DNA of 64,000 bases, taken from assembly GCA_034432655.1 (NCBI GenBank), contig DAOUBP010000086.1, positions 1 through 64,000 on the forward strand. The letters run 5' to 3'. Positions 1 through 8,185 of the stretch are shown here, in pieces. The translations under genes were made by a program, and so were the position numbers. Within the stretch, counting starts at the first letter, position 1. Every line of letters begins with the position of its first letter. Below the pieces are notes generated by a model that was given only the letters and a program-made list of their open reading frames with translations, made no database searches and was not told where the DNA came from. Origin of the DNA: DAOUBP01 sp034432655 (GTDB lineage: Bacteria; Chloroflexota; Anaerolineae; CG2-30-64-16).

Positions 1-330
1 GGTAGCACGATCCATTCATGGTCGTGCGGCCGTCAGTGACGAGCCGCTTCGCCCATTACCGGAATAAATTCTTAACTTTCATAATTCGGTGGCTGGCAGG
101 AAAAGTGCGCTCAAGCGCACTCACCGATGGTGGCGCATCCTCGGATGCGGCTGGGCGGCCGAATGAATTCGGTGGCTGGCACCTGGCCACCGAATGAATT
201 CGGTGTCTGGCAGGAAAAGTGCGCTCAAGCGCACTCACCGATGGTGGCGCATCTTCGGATGCGGCTGGGCGGCCGAATGAATTCGGTGTCTGGCAGGAAA
301 AGTGCGCTCAAGCGCACTCACCGATAGCTA
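1..330. repeat. Palindromic composite repeat block
   Basis: Two copies of an 83-bp unit lie at 84-166 and 198-280, with partial copies at 167-197 and 281 to about 326. Each unit holds three short hairpins: gtgcgct/agcgcac, gcatcc/ggatgc and ccgaat/attcgg. The first 90 bases are a different repeat, starting ggtagcacgatcc, which aligns almost base for base with 36973-37060 upstream of another gene. Short frames across the block are low complexity and do not look like genes. Confidence 0.85.
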
Positions 331-336
331 CGTGAA

Positions 337-1914
337 ATGCAAATACGCAATATCCATCGGGCCCCGATTTTGGTCGCGCTGCTAACCCTGAGCGCGCTGG
401 TCCTGCGCTTCTGGCGGTTGGGCGACATGCCGCTGTTCGCGGATGAAGCCTATTACCTGCTGTGGGCAGGTCGTCATGCGCCGGCCTATTTCGACCATCC
501 GGCGGGTGTAGCGCTGCTGCTCCGGCTTAGCACGCTGCCGGGCAACAGCGAATTCGGTGTGCGCTGGCTGAACGCGCTGCTCTCGACTGCCTGCGTACCA
601 TTGAGCTACGCATTGGGTCTCCGTTATGTCAATCAGGCAGGGGGGATCATCGCAGCGGCTGCGGTCGCCCTGGCGCCGGCCACCCTCCTTACCGGCCGCG
701 TGGTATATCCGGACGCGTTACTGGTCACCTTCTTGCTCCTCAACCTGCTGGCCCTGACACCGATGCTGGCAGGGCGCGCGAGACTGCAACACTGGGCCTG
801 GTTCGGCATCACCCTGGCGTGGTTGCTGAATGTCAAGTTGAACGCCATCTTCTACGCCATAGCGCTGGCGCTCTTCGTGCTGCTGTGGCGCCGGGAGCTG
901 TTGCGTCAACCGGGGCTCTGGCTGGCGGCCGGGATCGCCCTGGTCGGCGTGAGCCCGCTGCTGAGCTGGAACCTGGGCCATGATTGGGCGGGTGTGCGCT
1001 GGGCGTTCTTCCAGGGCCAGGGGTTCGGCTTTGCACCGGCCAGGTTGATCACCAGGCTGGCACATGCGGTGAGCTATCACACTGCGCCGGCCGTGCTGCT
1101 GGCGGGCACAGCGGTTGCCGCGTATCTGGCGCACCGGCGCCGGCCGAAAGGAACATGGACCCACGGGAAGGCCACGCAGCAAGCTGCGACGTCCGCCCCG
1201 GAACCGGAGCGGCGACGTAGCGTCGCGATCCAAAACCGGGCCGCGACCTCCGGCCTCGATCTATTGGCACTGGCCGCGGTATTGTTGCTGGCGCCGGTGC
1301 TTCTCAGTGCAGCAGACAACCCGCGCAATCTCGGGGTTGGCCTGTTGCTGCTCTGGCCGCTGGCCGGGCTGCTCTGCAGCCCACGGCGAAACCTGGGCCG
1401 GACTGTCCTGGCGGTCGGGTTGCTGGCCTGGCTGGCAGTGACCGGCGTGGGTTCCGCCGCTGCACTGCTCGGCCCGACGAACCTTCCCCACTCTCCAGCT
1501 GCGATCGAGATCCGTGCTGACGCGGCGGGCTGGCCGGCGTTCGCCCGGGACGCCGCGCTGCCGGGAGACAGCCTGCTCTATGCTGTGGATTACAGCATCG
1601 CCGGCCAGGTCAGCTACTACACAGGCCGGCCGGTGTACAGCTCCGGCGGCCAGTTCCGCATCTGGGGTATCCCCGAGGCGGCCGACCTGACCGTCCTCAG
1701 CCAGGGCTACATCCCGCCGGAGATGATCACCGAACGTCTGCGCAGCGACTTCGCCCGGGTGAACGGGCCGCGCATGTGGGAGTACAGGGAGGGGACGCTG
1801 CGCAAGACCGTATTCATCTGGCAGGTGGAGGGCCGCCGGGCCCCGCTGGCGCAGGTGATCGAGGACCTGGATTACCTTTCGTTGGCGCGAGAAGCCAGCA
1901 GGATGCTGCGCTAA
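337..1914 (+). CDS. GT39-family membrane glycosyltransferase (PMT/ArnT-like)
   Basis: This 525-residue polytopic membrane protein resembles dolichyl-phosphate-mannose mannosyltransferase and ArnT-like enzymes, which move a sugar from a polyprenyl-phosphate donor to a protein or lipid outside the membrane. The N-terminal extracytoplasmic loop carries the family's acidic motif (FADEAYY near residue 37, followed by YFDHPAG), and about ten hydrophobic segments follow. Residues about 270-305 form a basic, non-hydrophobic loop; residues 280-300 are encoded by a palindromic repeat also found in noncoding DNA at 57.09-57.15 kb. The ATG at 337 follows the repeat block directly, with only a weak ribosome site. 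It has no operon partner, so acceptor and donor are unknown. Confidence 0.82.
   Translation: MQIRNIHRAPILVALLTLSALVLRFWRLGDMPLFADEAYYLLWAGRHAPAYFDHPAGVALLLRLSTLPGNSEFGVRWLNALLSTACVPLSYALGLRYVNQAGGIIAAAAVALAPATLLTGRVVYPDALLVTFLLLNLLALTPMLAGRARLQHWAWFGITLAWLLNVKLNAIFYAIALALFVLLWRRELLRQPGLWLAAGIALVGVSPLLSWNLGHDWAGVRWAFFQGQGFGFAPARLITRLAHAVSYHTAPAVLLAGTAVAAYLAHRRRPKGTWTHGKATQQAATSAPEPERRRSVAIQNRAATSGLDLLALAAVLLLAPVLLSAADNPRNLGVGLLLLWPLAGLLCSPRRNLGRTVLAVGLLAWLAVTGVGSAAALLGPTNLPHSPAAIEIRADAAGWPAFARDAALPGDSLLYAVDYSIAGQVSYYTGRPVYSSGGQFRIWGIPEAADLTVLSQGYIPPEMITERLRSDFARVNGPRMWEYREGTLRKTVFIWQVEGRRAPLAQVIEDLDYLSLAREASRMLR
1176..1236 (+). repeat. Intragenic copy of a dispersed palindromic repeat
   Basis: Two sub-blocks, gcagcaagctgcgacgtccg and agcggcgacgtagcgtcgcg, occur in the same order and nearly the same spacing as in the reverse complement of 57091-57148, which is noncoding. 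Here the element stays in frame inside the glycosyltransferase gene. Confidence 0.7.
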
Positions 1915-2090
1915 TCCGGCCTGCCCGCTGGCTTTTCACGCCGTTCAACGGCCTGCTGCAGATGCAGGGGTTCGTCAACGGTTTCCAGCCCTACATGAGC
2001 GCCATCTTCATCCAGGGGCCGAGCGAGCAGGGCCATGTGGGGGTTGGCAGCGACGGTACCGGCTGCCTGCTGGTGCGCGTCTGAAGCCTG
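1915..2090 (+). pseudogene. Possible coding remnant between GT39 and miaA
   Basis: The gap between the two convergent genes can be read in a plus frame ending at a TGA at 2082-2084. The last 40 or so residues look protein-like (MQGFVNGFQPY followed by a Gly/Ser-rich end). No start codon or ribosome site belongs to it, and its frame overlaps the end of the glycosyltransferase. It may be the 3' end of a lost gene; I cannot assign a family. Confidence 0.3.
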
Positions 2091-3068
2091 CTACAGCCCC
2101 CAGTGCGCCAGAAGCTGCAGCACAGCCTCCGGGCCGACAACGCCCGGATCTACCCAGTGGATTGCAGGGTCATCCGGCCGGAACCAGTTGTATTGCTGCT
2201 GCACAAAGCGCCGCGTGCCTCGCTTGATCAGCGCAACCGCCTCGTCTAATGTGATCTCGCCCCGCAGGTACTGCCCGATCTGCCGGTAGCCCAAGCCGGT
2301 CATGGCGGGCAGGTCCCAGCCGTAACCCGCCGCAGCCAGGCGGCGGACCTCGTCCACCAGCCCGGCCTCGATCATGCGCTCCACGCGGGCGTCAATGCGC
2401 GCATACAGCTCCGGCCGCGCCCGCGTCACCCCGATCTGTACTACACGATACGGGGGCGGCGACTTGGTCTGTAGCTCAGAGATGGGCCGCCCTGTGCTCA
2501 GGCACACCTCCAGCGCACGGATCACGCGGCGGACGTTGCGCGGGTCAATGCGCGCTGCGGCGACGGGATCCAGCGCGGCCAGCCGGTCGTGCAGTGCGGC
2601 CGCGCCGTGGGCTGCGGCTTCAGCCTCCAATGCGGCGCGCAGCTCGGGCTGCGGCGCGACCTCCGGGATGCGCCAGCCCTCCAGGACTGCCCGCACATAT
2701 TGCCCGGTGCCGCCCACCAGCAGCGGCAGCCGCCCGCGCGCCAGGATGTCGTCAATGGCCGCGTAGGCCAGGCGCTGGTATTCGGCCAAGGTGAGGACTT
2801 GATCGGGGTCAACGACGTCCAGGAGATGGTGCGGCACCAGCGCCCGTTCCTCGGGGGTCGCTTTGGCCGTGCCGATGTCCATGCCGCGATAGACCTGCCG
2901 CGAGTCGGCCGAGACGATCTCACCCCCCAGCGCCTGGGCGAGGATTAGACTCAGCGCGGTCTTGCCCGCGGCGGTAGGGCCGACGATGGCGAGGAGAGGT
3001 TGGAGGTTGGAGGCTCCAGCTGCCAGTTTCCAGTTTCCAGCCTCCAGATCAGTCTCCACGCCGCTCAT
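2091..3068 (-). CDS. miaA: tRNA dimethylallyltransferase MiaA
   Basis: MiaA transfers a dimethylallyl group to N6 of A37 in tRNAs that read UNN codons. The P-loop GPTAAGKT lies near residue 31. The SADSRQVYRGMDIGTAK motif, PHHLLDVVDP and GGTGQYVRAVLEG follow as in the family, and the 325-residue length is typical. The ATG overlaps the yraN stop as ATGA (3065-3068), implying translational coupling. Residues about 7-24 come from a tgga-aactgg type word repeat (about 3000-3050), so the N-terminal extension is repeat-derived and probably disordered. Confidence 0.95.
   Translation of the reverse strand: MSGVETDLEAGNWKLAAGASNLQPLLAIVGPTAAGKTALSLILAQALGGEIVSADSRQVYRGMDIGTAKATPEERALVPHHLLDVVDPDQVLTLAEYQRLAYAAIDDILARGRLPLLVGGTGQYVRAVLEGWRIPEVAPQPELRAALEAEAAAHGAAALHDRLAALDPVAAARIDPRNVRRVIRALEVCLSTGRPISELQTKSPPPYRVVQIGVTRARPELYARIDARVERMIEAGLVDEVRRLAAAGYGWDLPAMTGLGYRQIGQYLRGEITLDEAVALIKRGTRRFVQQQYNWFRPDDPAIHWVDPGVVGPEAVLQLLAHWGL
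3000..3055. repeat. Word repeat (ccagtttccagtttccag type) inside the miaA 5' end
   Basis: Short tandem words (ccagtttccag, ggaggttggagg) typical of intergenic spacers occur within the coding region of miaA just before the P-loop. They add about 18 residues to its N-terminus. Confidence 0.6.
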
Positions 3069-3460
3069 AGAACGCCTCCTACCGCATCGCGGATGTGGTT
3101 CAGGCGGGCCACGGAGCCGTCAGCAGCGAGTTCGATGGCGATGATATCAATGCGCACAGGGCCGCTGAAGGGGAAGTGGAAGAGGTACGCATCGGCCAGG
3201 GCGCTGAGTTGGAGCTGCTTGCGGGGCGTGACCGATTCCTCAGGGGTGCCGGCCAGCGGCGTTGCCCCCCGCCGGCCGGCGCGGCGGGCGCGCACCTCAA
3301 CAAAGACCAGCCATTGGCCGTCGCGCGCGATGATGTCCAGTTCGCCAGCGCGCGTGCGCCAGTTGCGGGCCACGATCTCCCAGCCCTGGCGGATCAGGTA
3401 GGCCACAGCCAGCTCTTCACCGCGGCGGCCCAGGCCGACGCGCGCGTCACGACCGGTCAT
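3065..3460 (-). CDS. YraN/UPF0102 family putative endonuclease
   Basis: This 131-residue protein belongs to the YraN (UPF0102) family, which has a restriction-endonuclease-like fold and an unproven nuclease role. The family core is visible: LGRRGEELAVAYL, GWEIVARNWR, then GELDIIARDG and FVEVRAR, which carry the E-D-ExK-type catalytic pattern. I chose the ATG at 3460 because homology begins there; ATG 3466 is an alternative. It overlaps the end of rnhB by 14 bases and the start of miaA by 4, so the three genes form one operon. Pairing with rnhB is common in bacteria. Confidence 0.88.
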   Translation of the reverse strand: MTGRDARVGLGRRGEELAVAYLIRQGWEIVARNWRTRAGELDIIARDGQWLVFVEVRARRAGRRGATPLAGTPEESVTPRKQLQLSALADAYLFHFPFSGPVRIDIIAIELAADGSVARLNHIRDAVGGVL

Positions 3461-4205
3461 AGGCATCCTGCCCGGGATCATGACCGCAGTCCTCACAGGA
3501 AGCTGCGACCTGCGCCCCGGGATCGGACGCCGGGGCTCGCCCCGATGCGCGCAGGGTCGCGCCGTCTGCCAGTGCAAGAGCCGCGCGCACCGGCCGGAAG
3601 CTCAGGCGGTGAAGCGGACACGGCCCCAGGCGTGCCAAGGCCTCGGCGTGCGCGGCAACGCCATAGCCTTTGTGCGCGGCGAAACCGTAGCCCGGGTATG
3701 TCTCGTCGAACTCGGCCATCCAGCGGTCACGGGTGACCTTGGCAATGATGGAAGCGGCCGCGATAGAGAGCGAAAGCGCGTCGCCGTGAGGGATCCCGCG
3801 CTGCGGACAGGCGAGATCGGGCAAGGTCAGATAGTCCAACAGCGCAAAATCAAAAGACCGGCCCAAATCGGCCAGCGCGTTGGAGATGGCCTGCCGCGTA
3901 GCCGACGAAATGCCGACCCGGTCAATCACCGAGGCCTCGACCCTTCCCACGCCCACTGCCAGCGCGTGGCGGTGGATCACGTCGAAGGCCCGGGCCCGGG
4001 CGGCCGGGGTGAGCAACTTGGAGTCGTTCACCCTGCCCAACAATGGTGCCAGGGCCTCGGGATCGGGAGGAAGAATGACCGCGGCGGCGACCACCGGCCC
4101 GGCCCACGCACCGCGGCCGGCCTCATCCGCCCCTGCCACTGCTATGTACCCGGCAGCCCAAAGCGCCTGCTCGATAACCAGCCCTGCACTTTCCCTCAGC
4201 CGCAT
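3447..4205 (-). CDS. rnhB: Ribonuclease HII
   Basis: RNase HII cleaves RNA in RNA-DNA hybrids and removes misincorporated ribonucleotides. The signature GADEAGRGAWAGPVVAAAV contains the Asp-Glu pair, and later acidic residues sit in NDSKLL and LLDYLTLPD. The 252-residue form starts at ATG 4205. A longer frame starts at 4280 but would read through a perfect stem-loop (4232-4255) and is probably not translated. The C-terminal tail of about 40 residues beyond HRLSFRPV is low in homology. It lies downstream of rplS and overlaps yraN. Confidence 0.93.
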   Translation of the reverse strand: MRLRESAGLVIEQALWAAGYIAVAGADEAGRGAWAGPVVAAAVILPPDPEALAPLLGRVNDSKLLTPAARARAFDVIHRHALAVGVGRVEASVIDRVGISSATRQAISNALADLGRSFDFALLDYLTLPDLACPQRGIPHGDALSLSIAAASIIAKVTRDRWMAEFDETYPGYGFAAHKGYGVAAHAEALARLGPCPLHRLSFRPVRAALALADGATLRASGRAPASDPGAQVAASCEDCGHDPGQDAYDRS

Positions 4206-4231
4206 CTCGCTCTCTGTCCTTAACCGCGCAA

Positions 4232-4255
4232 GGCGCAGGGAAACATCCCTGCGCC
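4232..4255 (-). terminator. Stem-loop between rplS and rnhB
   Basis: A perfect 9-bp inverted repeat, ggcgcaggg/ccctgcgcc, with a 6-base loop lies between rplS and rnhB. No T-run follows on the minus strand, so it may act as an mRNA-processing or stabilising hairpin or be a dispersed palindrome. Confidence 0.4.
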
Positions 4256-4302
4256 TACGCCGAAAACGATCTATGGGCAAAAAACGAGGCCGACGGCGGA
4301 CT

Positions 4303-4653
4303 TCAGGCCGCGCGCTCCTTCAGGCGGGCCGCCTTGCCGGTGCGACCGCGCAGGTAGTACAACCGGGCGCGGCGGACTTTGGCGTGCCGCAACACCTCGA
4401 TCTTCTCCACGCGCGGTGAAGCGAACAGGAAGGTGCGCTCGACTCCGACCCCGTGGGAGGCGATCCGCCGGACGGTGAAGTTCTTGTTCACGCCGCTGCC
4501 GCGCACCCGGATCACCTGGCCCTGAAAAACCTGCACGCGTTCCTTGTCCCCTTCCACAATCAACGTATGCACTTTGACAGTGTCGCCGGGCGCCAGATCG
4601 GGCACGTCTGGCCTCACGGCCGCCGCATCAATAGAAGCAATCAAGTTCGACAT
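4303..4653 (-). CDS. rplS: 50S ribosomal protein L19
   Basis: L19 sits at the interface of the 30S and 50S subunits. The 116-residue sequence has the family core: PGDTVKVH, ERVQVFQGQVI, GVERTFLFASPRVEKIEV and a basic C-terminus (KVRRARLYYLRGRTGKAARL). ATG 4653 is preceded by an AAGAAGG ribosome site about 9 bases upstream; the longer frame to 4698 is not needed. It heads a minus-strand run with rnhB, yraN and miaA. trmD, its common partner, lies just upstream on the same strand. Confidence 0.97.
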   Translation of the reverse strand: MSNLIASIDAAAVRPDVPDLAPGDTVKVHTLIVEGDKERVQVFQGQVIRVRGSGVNKNFTVRRIASHGVGVERTFLFASPRVEKIEVLRHAKVRRARLYYLRGRTGKAARLKERAA

Positions 4654-4749
4654 GGTCACAACCTTCTTGAACGAAAATGACAGCCGGTCGCCCGGCACAA
4701 CGCTGCAAATAGATGTGTGGCCGAAACCACGAAGTCTTATTCTAACACA

Positions 4750-5628
4750 TCAGCAGCACTGAACCAAATCTTCGGGGCCTTCTTCTGCGTCGGGCGACGA
4801 CGGCGGACTTGCTTCCCTTGCCAGCCTGGCCAAGAACGCGCGATCCGCGTCGGACAGGGAGGCCGTCGCCAACAGATCGGGCCGGCGCTCCCATGTCCGC
4901 CGCAGCGCCTGCTCCCGGCGCCAGCGCGCCACCTGCGCATGGTGGCCCGACACCAAAATCTCCGGGATGGCCATACCCCGAAAGACGGGCGGCCGGGTAT
5001 ATTGCGGGTATTCGAGCAGGCCGGTGGCGAAGGAGTCGTCCACCGCACCGCGTTCGCATCCCAGCGCGCCGGGCTGGAGCCGGGTGACGGCGTCCACGAT
5101 GATCGCGGCGGCCAGCTCCCCGCCGGAAATGACGAAATCACCGATGGAGATCTCATCCGTCACCAGCCCGATGCGCACCCGTTCATCAACCCCCTCATAC
5201 CGGCCGCAGATCAGGGCAATGCGACGATAACGGCTCAGCTCCTGGGCCACTTGCTGGGTGAAAGTGCGCCCCTGCGGCGACAACAGGATGATCGGCACAT
5301 CCGGCGGCAGGACGGCGTTCTCGACCACGGGCGGCATCTCATCCGAAGACGACGGCCGAAAAACCCAGCCCGGCGGATGGTTCAACACCGTCTCGACCGC
5401 GCGGAAGATCGGCTCGGGCTTCATCACCATGCCCCCGCCCCCGCCGTAAGGGGCATCGTCGGTGATCCGATGGCGGCCTTCTGCGTAGTCACGGATGTTG
5501 TGCAGCGCGACCGACAAAATGCCGGCCTCTTGCGCCCGCTTCAGGATGCTATCACTCAAAAACCCCGTGAACATGCCGGGGAAAAGGGTGAAGATATCGA
5601 AGTGGATCACGGCTCCTCTTTCGCTCAC
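4750..5628 (-). CDS. trmD: tRNA (guanine-37-N1) methyltransferase TrmD
   Basis: TrmD methylates G37 of tRNAs reading CUN, CCN and CGG, preventing frameshifts. The SPOUT trefoil-knot signatures are present: DAPYGGGGGMVMKPEP, LICGRYEGVDERV and GDFVISGGELAA. The 292-residue length is slightly above the usual 240-260, owing to a C-terminal tail of weak conservation. The GTG at 5628 overlaps the preceding stop as GTGA; a second GTG at 5610, next to an AGAGGAG, would start nearer the conserved IHFDIFTLFPGMF. It is directly upstream of rplS. Confidence 0.96.
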   Translation of the reverse strand: MSERGAVIHFDIFTLFPGMFTGFLSDSILKRAQEAGILSVALHNIRDYAEGRHRITDDAPYGGGGGMVMKPEPIFRAVETVLNHPPGWVFRPSSSDEMPPVVENAVLPPDVPIILLSPQGRTFTQQVAQELSRYRRIALICGRYEGVDERVRIGLVTDEISIGDFVISGGELAAAIIVDAVTRLQPGALGCERGAVDDSFATGLLEYPQYTRPPVFRGMAIPEILVSGHHAQVARWRREQALRRTWERRPDLLATASLSDADRAFLARLAREASPPSSPDAEEGPEDLVQCC

Positions 5629-6473
5629 TCACCCGGCCTTAACCAGCGCCCTTCGATCTCAGCCAGTGTGCCGTCGTTGCGCAGCTGCTCCAAAGCCCGA
5701 TTGACGGCCTGCAACAGCTGCGGCGCATCGGCCGGCACCACGACTACGTAAGGATCGCTGACCACCGGCGGGCCTACAGTCCGGAGTTGATCACGGTGGC
5801 CATAGAGGGCCAGGCTGACGGCATCCACCAGCGCCGCATCGGCCTCGCCGGCCAGCAAGGCATCCAGCGCAGCGGGGACGGAATCCCGCAACACCAGCGC
5901 CAGTTCCCCCTCCCAACGGCGCGCCAACGCCCGGGCCTCGGCGTCAGCATTGCTGCCCCATTCCACAGCCAGCCGGCGCCCGCGCAGCTCCTCCAGCCTC
6001 TGCAGGTCGCCGGTGACAGCCACAACCAGCATCAGCCCCGCTTCGACATAAGGAGCGGAGAAGGAAACATCCCTGGTGCGATGTGGCACAACCGGCAAGG
6101 CCGAAAGCGCGCTATCTACCCGATGGGCGTGAACGGCATCCAGCAGCTCATCGAAGCCCACCCCCACAATCTCAACCCGGACGCCCCACGTGGCCGCGAT
6201 GGCCTCGGCCAGGTCCACATCGAGGCCAACAGGCCGGCCGTCGGGGGCCGGAAACTCAAACGGCGGGAAACTGGGATCCATGCCTACCCGCCACACGCCC
6301 CGCTCCTGGATGCGCGCCCAGACCGGATCACGGCCGACAACGCCGAAGCGCAGCAACAGGACTGCCACGACCAGCAGCAGGACAACGCTGAGGCCTATGC
6401 CGCCCCACAGTTTGTATCGGCCCTTGTGACGTGCCAATTCCCGTTTGAGGCTTGACAAATCAGTGTCCCTCAC
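5625..6473 (-). CDS. Amino-acid-type ABC transporter substrate-binding protein (family 3)
   Basis: This 282-residue protein has an N-terminal membrane anchor (residues about 24-45, rich in Val/Leu) followed by a periplasmic-binding-protein family 3 domain. Family motifs are GVWRVGMDPSFPPFEF, GLDVDLAEAIAATWGV, LDALLAGEADAALVDA and a C-terminal LRNDGTLAEIEGRW. It probably binds a polar amino acid or similar solute. The GTG start overlaps the stop of the glycosidase gene upstream (GTGA) and its stop overlaps trmD. No permease or ATPase is nearby, so it may be a sensor or an orphan binding protein. Confidence 0.85.
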   Translation of the reverse strand: MRDTDLSSLKRELARHKGRYKLWGGIGLSVVLLLVVAVLLLRFGVVGRDPVWARIQERGVWRVGMDPSFPPFEFPAPDGRPVGLDVDLAEAIAATWGVRVEIVGVGFDELLDAVHAHRVDSALSALPVVPHRTRDVSFSAPYVEAGLMLVVAVTGDLQRLEELRGRRLAVEWGSNADAEARALARRWEGELALVLRDSVPAALDALLAGEADAALVDAVSLALYGHRDQLRTVGPPVVSDPYVVVVPADAPQLLQAVNRALEQLRNDGTLAEIEGRWLRPGE

Positions 6474-7582
6474 TGTCCCGTCAGCGACATCTCGGCCCCG
6501 CGCGCATAAGCCTGCACAGCCAGATAGATCGGCTTGGGTCGGAAATCACCATCCACGAAGGTATAGTAATCCTGATAGGTAGCAGTGGGCGCCGGATAGC
6601 GAAATGCCCACATACACACCGCCTGCACCCACGGCCACTCTTCCAACGCCTTTTGATAAGCCCGCACGGTATACGTGGCCCGTTGCGCAGGCCGCACGGC
6701 CTTGGTCCAACGCGGGTGATCGTTCCACCCCCCCTCTGTGATGATCACCGGCTTGGCGGCGTCACCGTTACGCACCATGATCTCTCGCAACAGCACCACG
6801 CGGCTGAAATTGACTGCGTCCACCGCGGCAGGTTCGTCGGGGCCGAAGCCCCACCCATAGCTGTGAGCGGCCAAGATGTCGAAGTAAGGCGCGGCACCGG
6901 CGTCATACATCCCCTGCAAATACTCCAGATCGTTCATCCCCCACTCGCTGCCGCGCGGAGCCAGGGTGGGAGCCAGCGCGCCCCCCAGGATCTGCACCTC
7001 GGGGTTCGCCTGTTTGGCAGCCAGGTAGGCGCGCCGCAGCAGTTCGGTGTAACCTGCAGGATCAACCGGCCGGTAACCCCATTCCTGGCTCAGGTTCGGC
7101 TCGTTCCAGATGATGATGTAACGCACGCGGCCGCGAAAATGCCGGGCGAAAGCTGCCACAAAACGGGCAAAATCATCGTAGCCGTCCTCATCCAGGTAGA
7201 GATGAGGCGACTTCGGCGGCCGCGCCCACTCCGGCACATAACCGAGCCGGGCGATCACTGTGAGCCCCTGATTGACGGCGTGGTCCACCACCAGGTCGGC
7301 GTGCGACCAGTCAAACACCCCGCGCGCCGGTTCATGTGCGGCCCACAAGAAATACTCAACAACCCACGACGCGCCCATCTCACGCACCATCTCGAAGGTG
7401 CGCTGGATCTTCCACGGCTCCACTTCGTCGGTGAGCCTGGTATGAACTCCGATTTTCGGGTTGACCGAGACCACCTGTTGCTGCGGGCCGAACTCGACCC
7501 ACGGCCGCGCGCTGCGCGCCAACAGCAGGCAGGTGACGGCCAGGAGGAACAATGCGCCAGACCGGGTCAGAATGCGTCGCAT
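6470..7582 (-). CDS. Secreted TIM-barrel glycoside hydrolase (cellulase/GH39-like)
   Basis: The 370-residue protein has an N-terminal signal peptide or anchor (MRRILTRSGALFLLAVTCLL) and a clan-A glycosidase barrel. The likely acid/base is the Glu of YIIIWNEPN near residue 150, and the likely nucleophile is the Glu of VIITEGGWNDHP near residue 283. AHSYGWGF and a C-terminal MWAFRYP also fit this clan. The substrate cannot be read from sequence. Its stop overlaps the start of the downstream binding-protein gene, so the pair is probably cotranscribed with trmD. Confidence 0.8.
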   Translation of the reverse strand: MRRILTRSGALFLLAVTCLLLARSARPWVEFGPQQQVVSVNPKIGVHTRLTDEVEPWKIQRTFEMVREMGASWVVEYFLWAAHEPARGVFDWSHADLVVDHAVNQGLTVIARLGYVPEWARPPKSPHLYLDEDGYDDFARFVAAFARHFRGRVRYIIIWNEPNLSQEWGYRPVDPAGYTELLRRAYLAAKQANPEVQILGGALAPTLAPRGSEWGMNDLEYLQGMYDAGAAPYFDILAAHSYGWGFGPDEPAAVDAVNFSRVVLLREIMVRNGDAAKPVIITEGGWNDHPRWTKAVRPAQRATYTVRAYQKALEEWPWVQAVCMWAFRYPAPTATYQDYYTFVDGDFRPKPIYLAVQAYARGAEMSLTGQ

Positions 7583-7590
7583 GTGATGTT

Positions 7591-7619
7591 TTGCTGCTAC
7601 TGAGATTCTCTGCTAGAAT
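7591..7619 (+). promoter_or_regulatory. Sigma70-like promoter for the 7659 gene pair
   Basis: TTGCTG (7591-7596), a 17-base spacer and TAGAAT (7614-7619) precede the small-membrane-protein operon. The -35 lies only a few bases from the start of the divergent glycosidase gene. Confidence 0.55.
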
Positions 7620-7658
7620 GTTCCTCGGCACGCTGTGCTTATTCTGAGGAGGCAACTT

Positions 7659-7958
7659 ATGACCCTGGGCAACTGGCGCGATCTGGCCATCATCTTGCTC
7701 GCTGCAGAGGCGTTCTTGCTCAGCCTGATCCCGGCTGCCATCCTCTATTTCGCTTTGCGAGGCATGTCCAGCTTGATCCGCAAGCTGCGCAGCGTGGCAC
7801 CCACCGTCCAGGGCTACTTCCGCAAAGCAGCAACCATCACCGAAGAGGCCAGCCAACGCATTTCAGCTCCGGTCATCAGGATCAGCGCAACCGCAGCACA
7901 ACTCCGGGGCTGGCGGTCGGCCTTGATCAACTCCTTACAACCGAAGCGAGAGGTATGA
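7659..7958 (+). CDS. Small single-span membrane protein
   Basis: This 99-residue protein has one strong transmembrane segment (about residues 8-32) followed by a basic, helical cytoplasmic region (LIRKLRS, then TITEEASQRISAP). Its layout resembles DUF948-type or other amphipathic-helix proteins, but I do not recognise a family firmly. ATG 7659 is preceded by GAGGAGG at ideal spacing. Its last codons overlap the next gene as ATGA, so the two are translated together. Confidence 0.7.
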   Translation: MTLGNWRDLAIILLAAEAFLLSLIPAAILYFALRGMSSLIRKLRSVAPTVQGYFRKAATITEEASQRISAPVIRISATAAQLRGWRSALINSLQPKREV

Positions 7959-8185
7959 ACGTGACATCCCGCAACAGAGCTATTGTCATCGGTGGCGCCG
8001 TGGGTGCCGTACTGGGTGCGACCATTGCCTGGGCCTATGCACAAGCCCAGGAGAGCAAAACCACTTCGAGCGCAGCCGCCGGTCAGCAGTTGCGTTTTCG
8101 CGCCGGCCCCTCTGACTACGTCAAAGTAGGGATGTCCTTGCTCTCACTCCTGCGTCAGATAACCGATCTGCTTAAGCCGGCCTGA
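7955..8185 (+). CDS. Small glycine-zipper membrane protein
   Basis: The 76-residue protein has an N-terminal glycine-rich hydrophobic segment (AIVIGGAVGAVLGATIAWAYA) and a short polar tail ending in a hydrophobic helix. It overlaps the preceding gene as ATGA, and its 3' end overlaps the convergent nitrilase-like gene by 14 bases. Function unknown; the pair may be envelope or stress-related. Confidence 0.65.
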   Translation: MNVTSRNRAIVIGGAVGAVLGATIAWAYAQAQESKTTSSAAAGQQLRFRAGPSDYVKVGMSLLSLLRQITDLLKPA

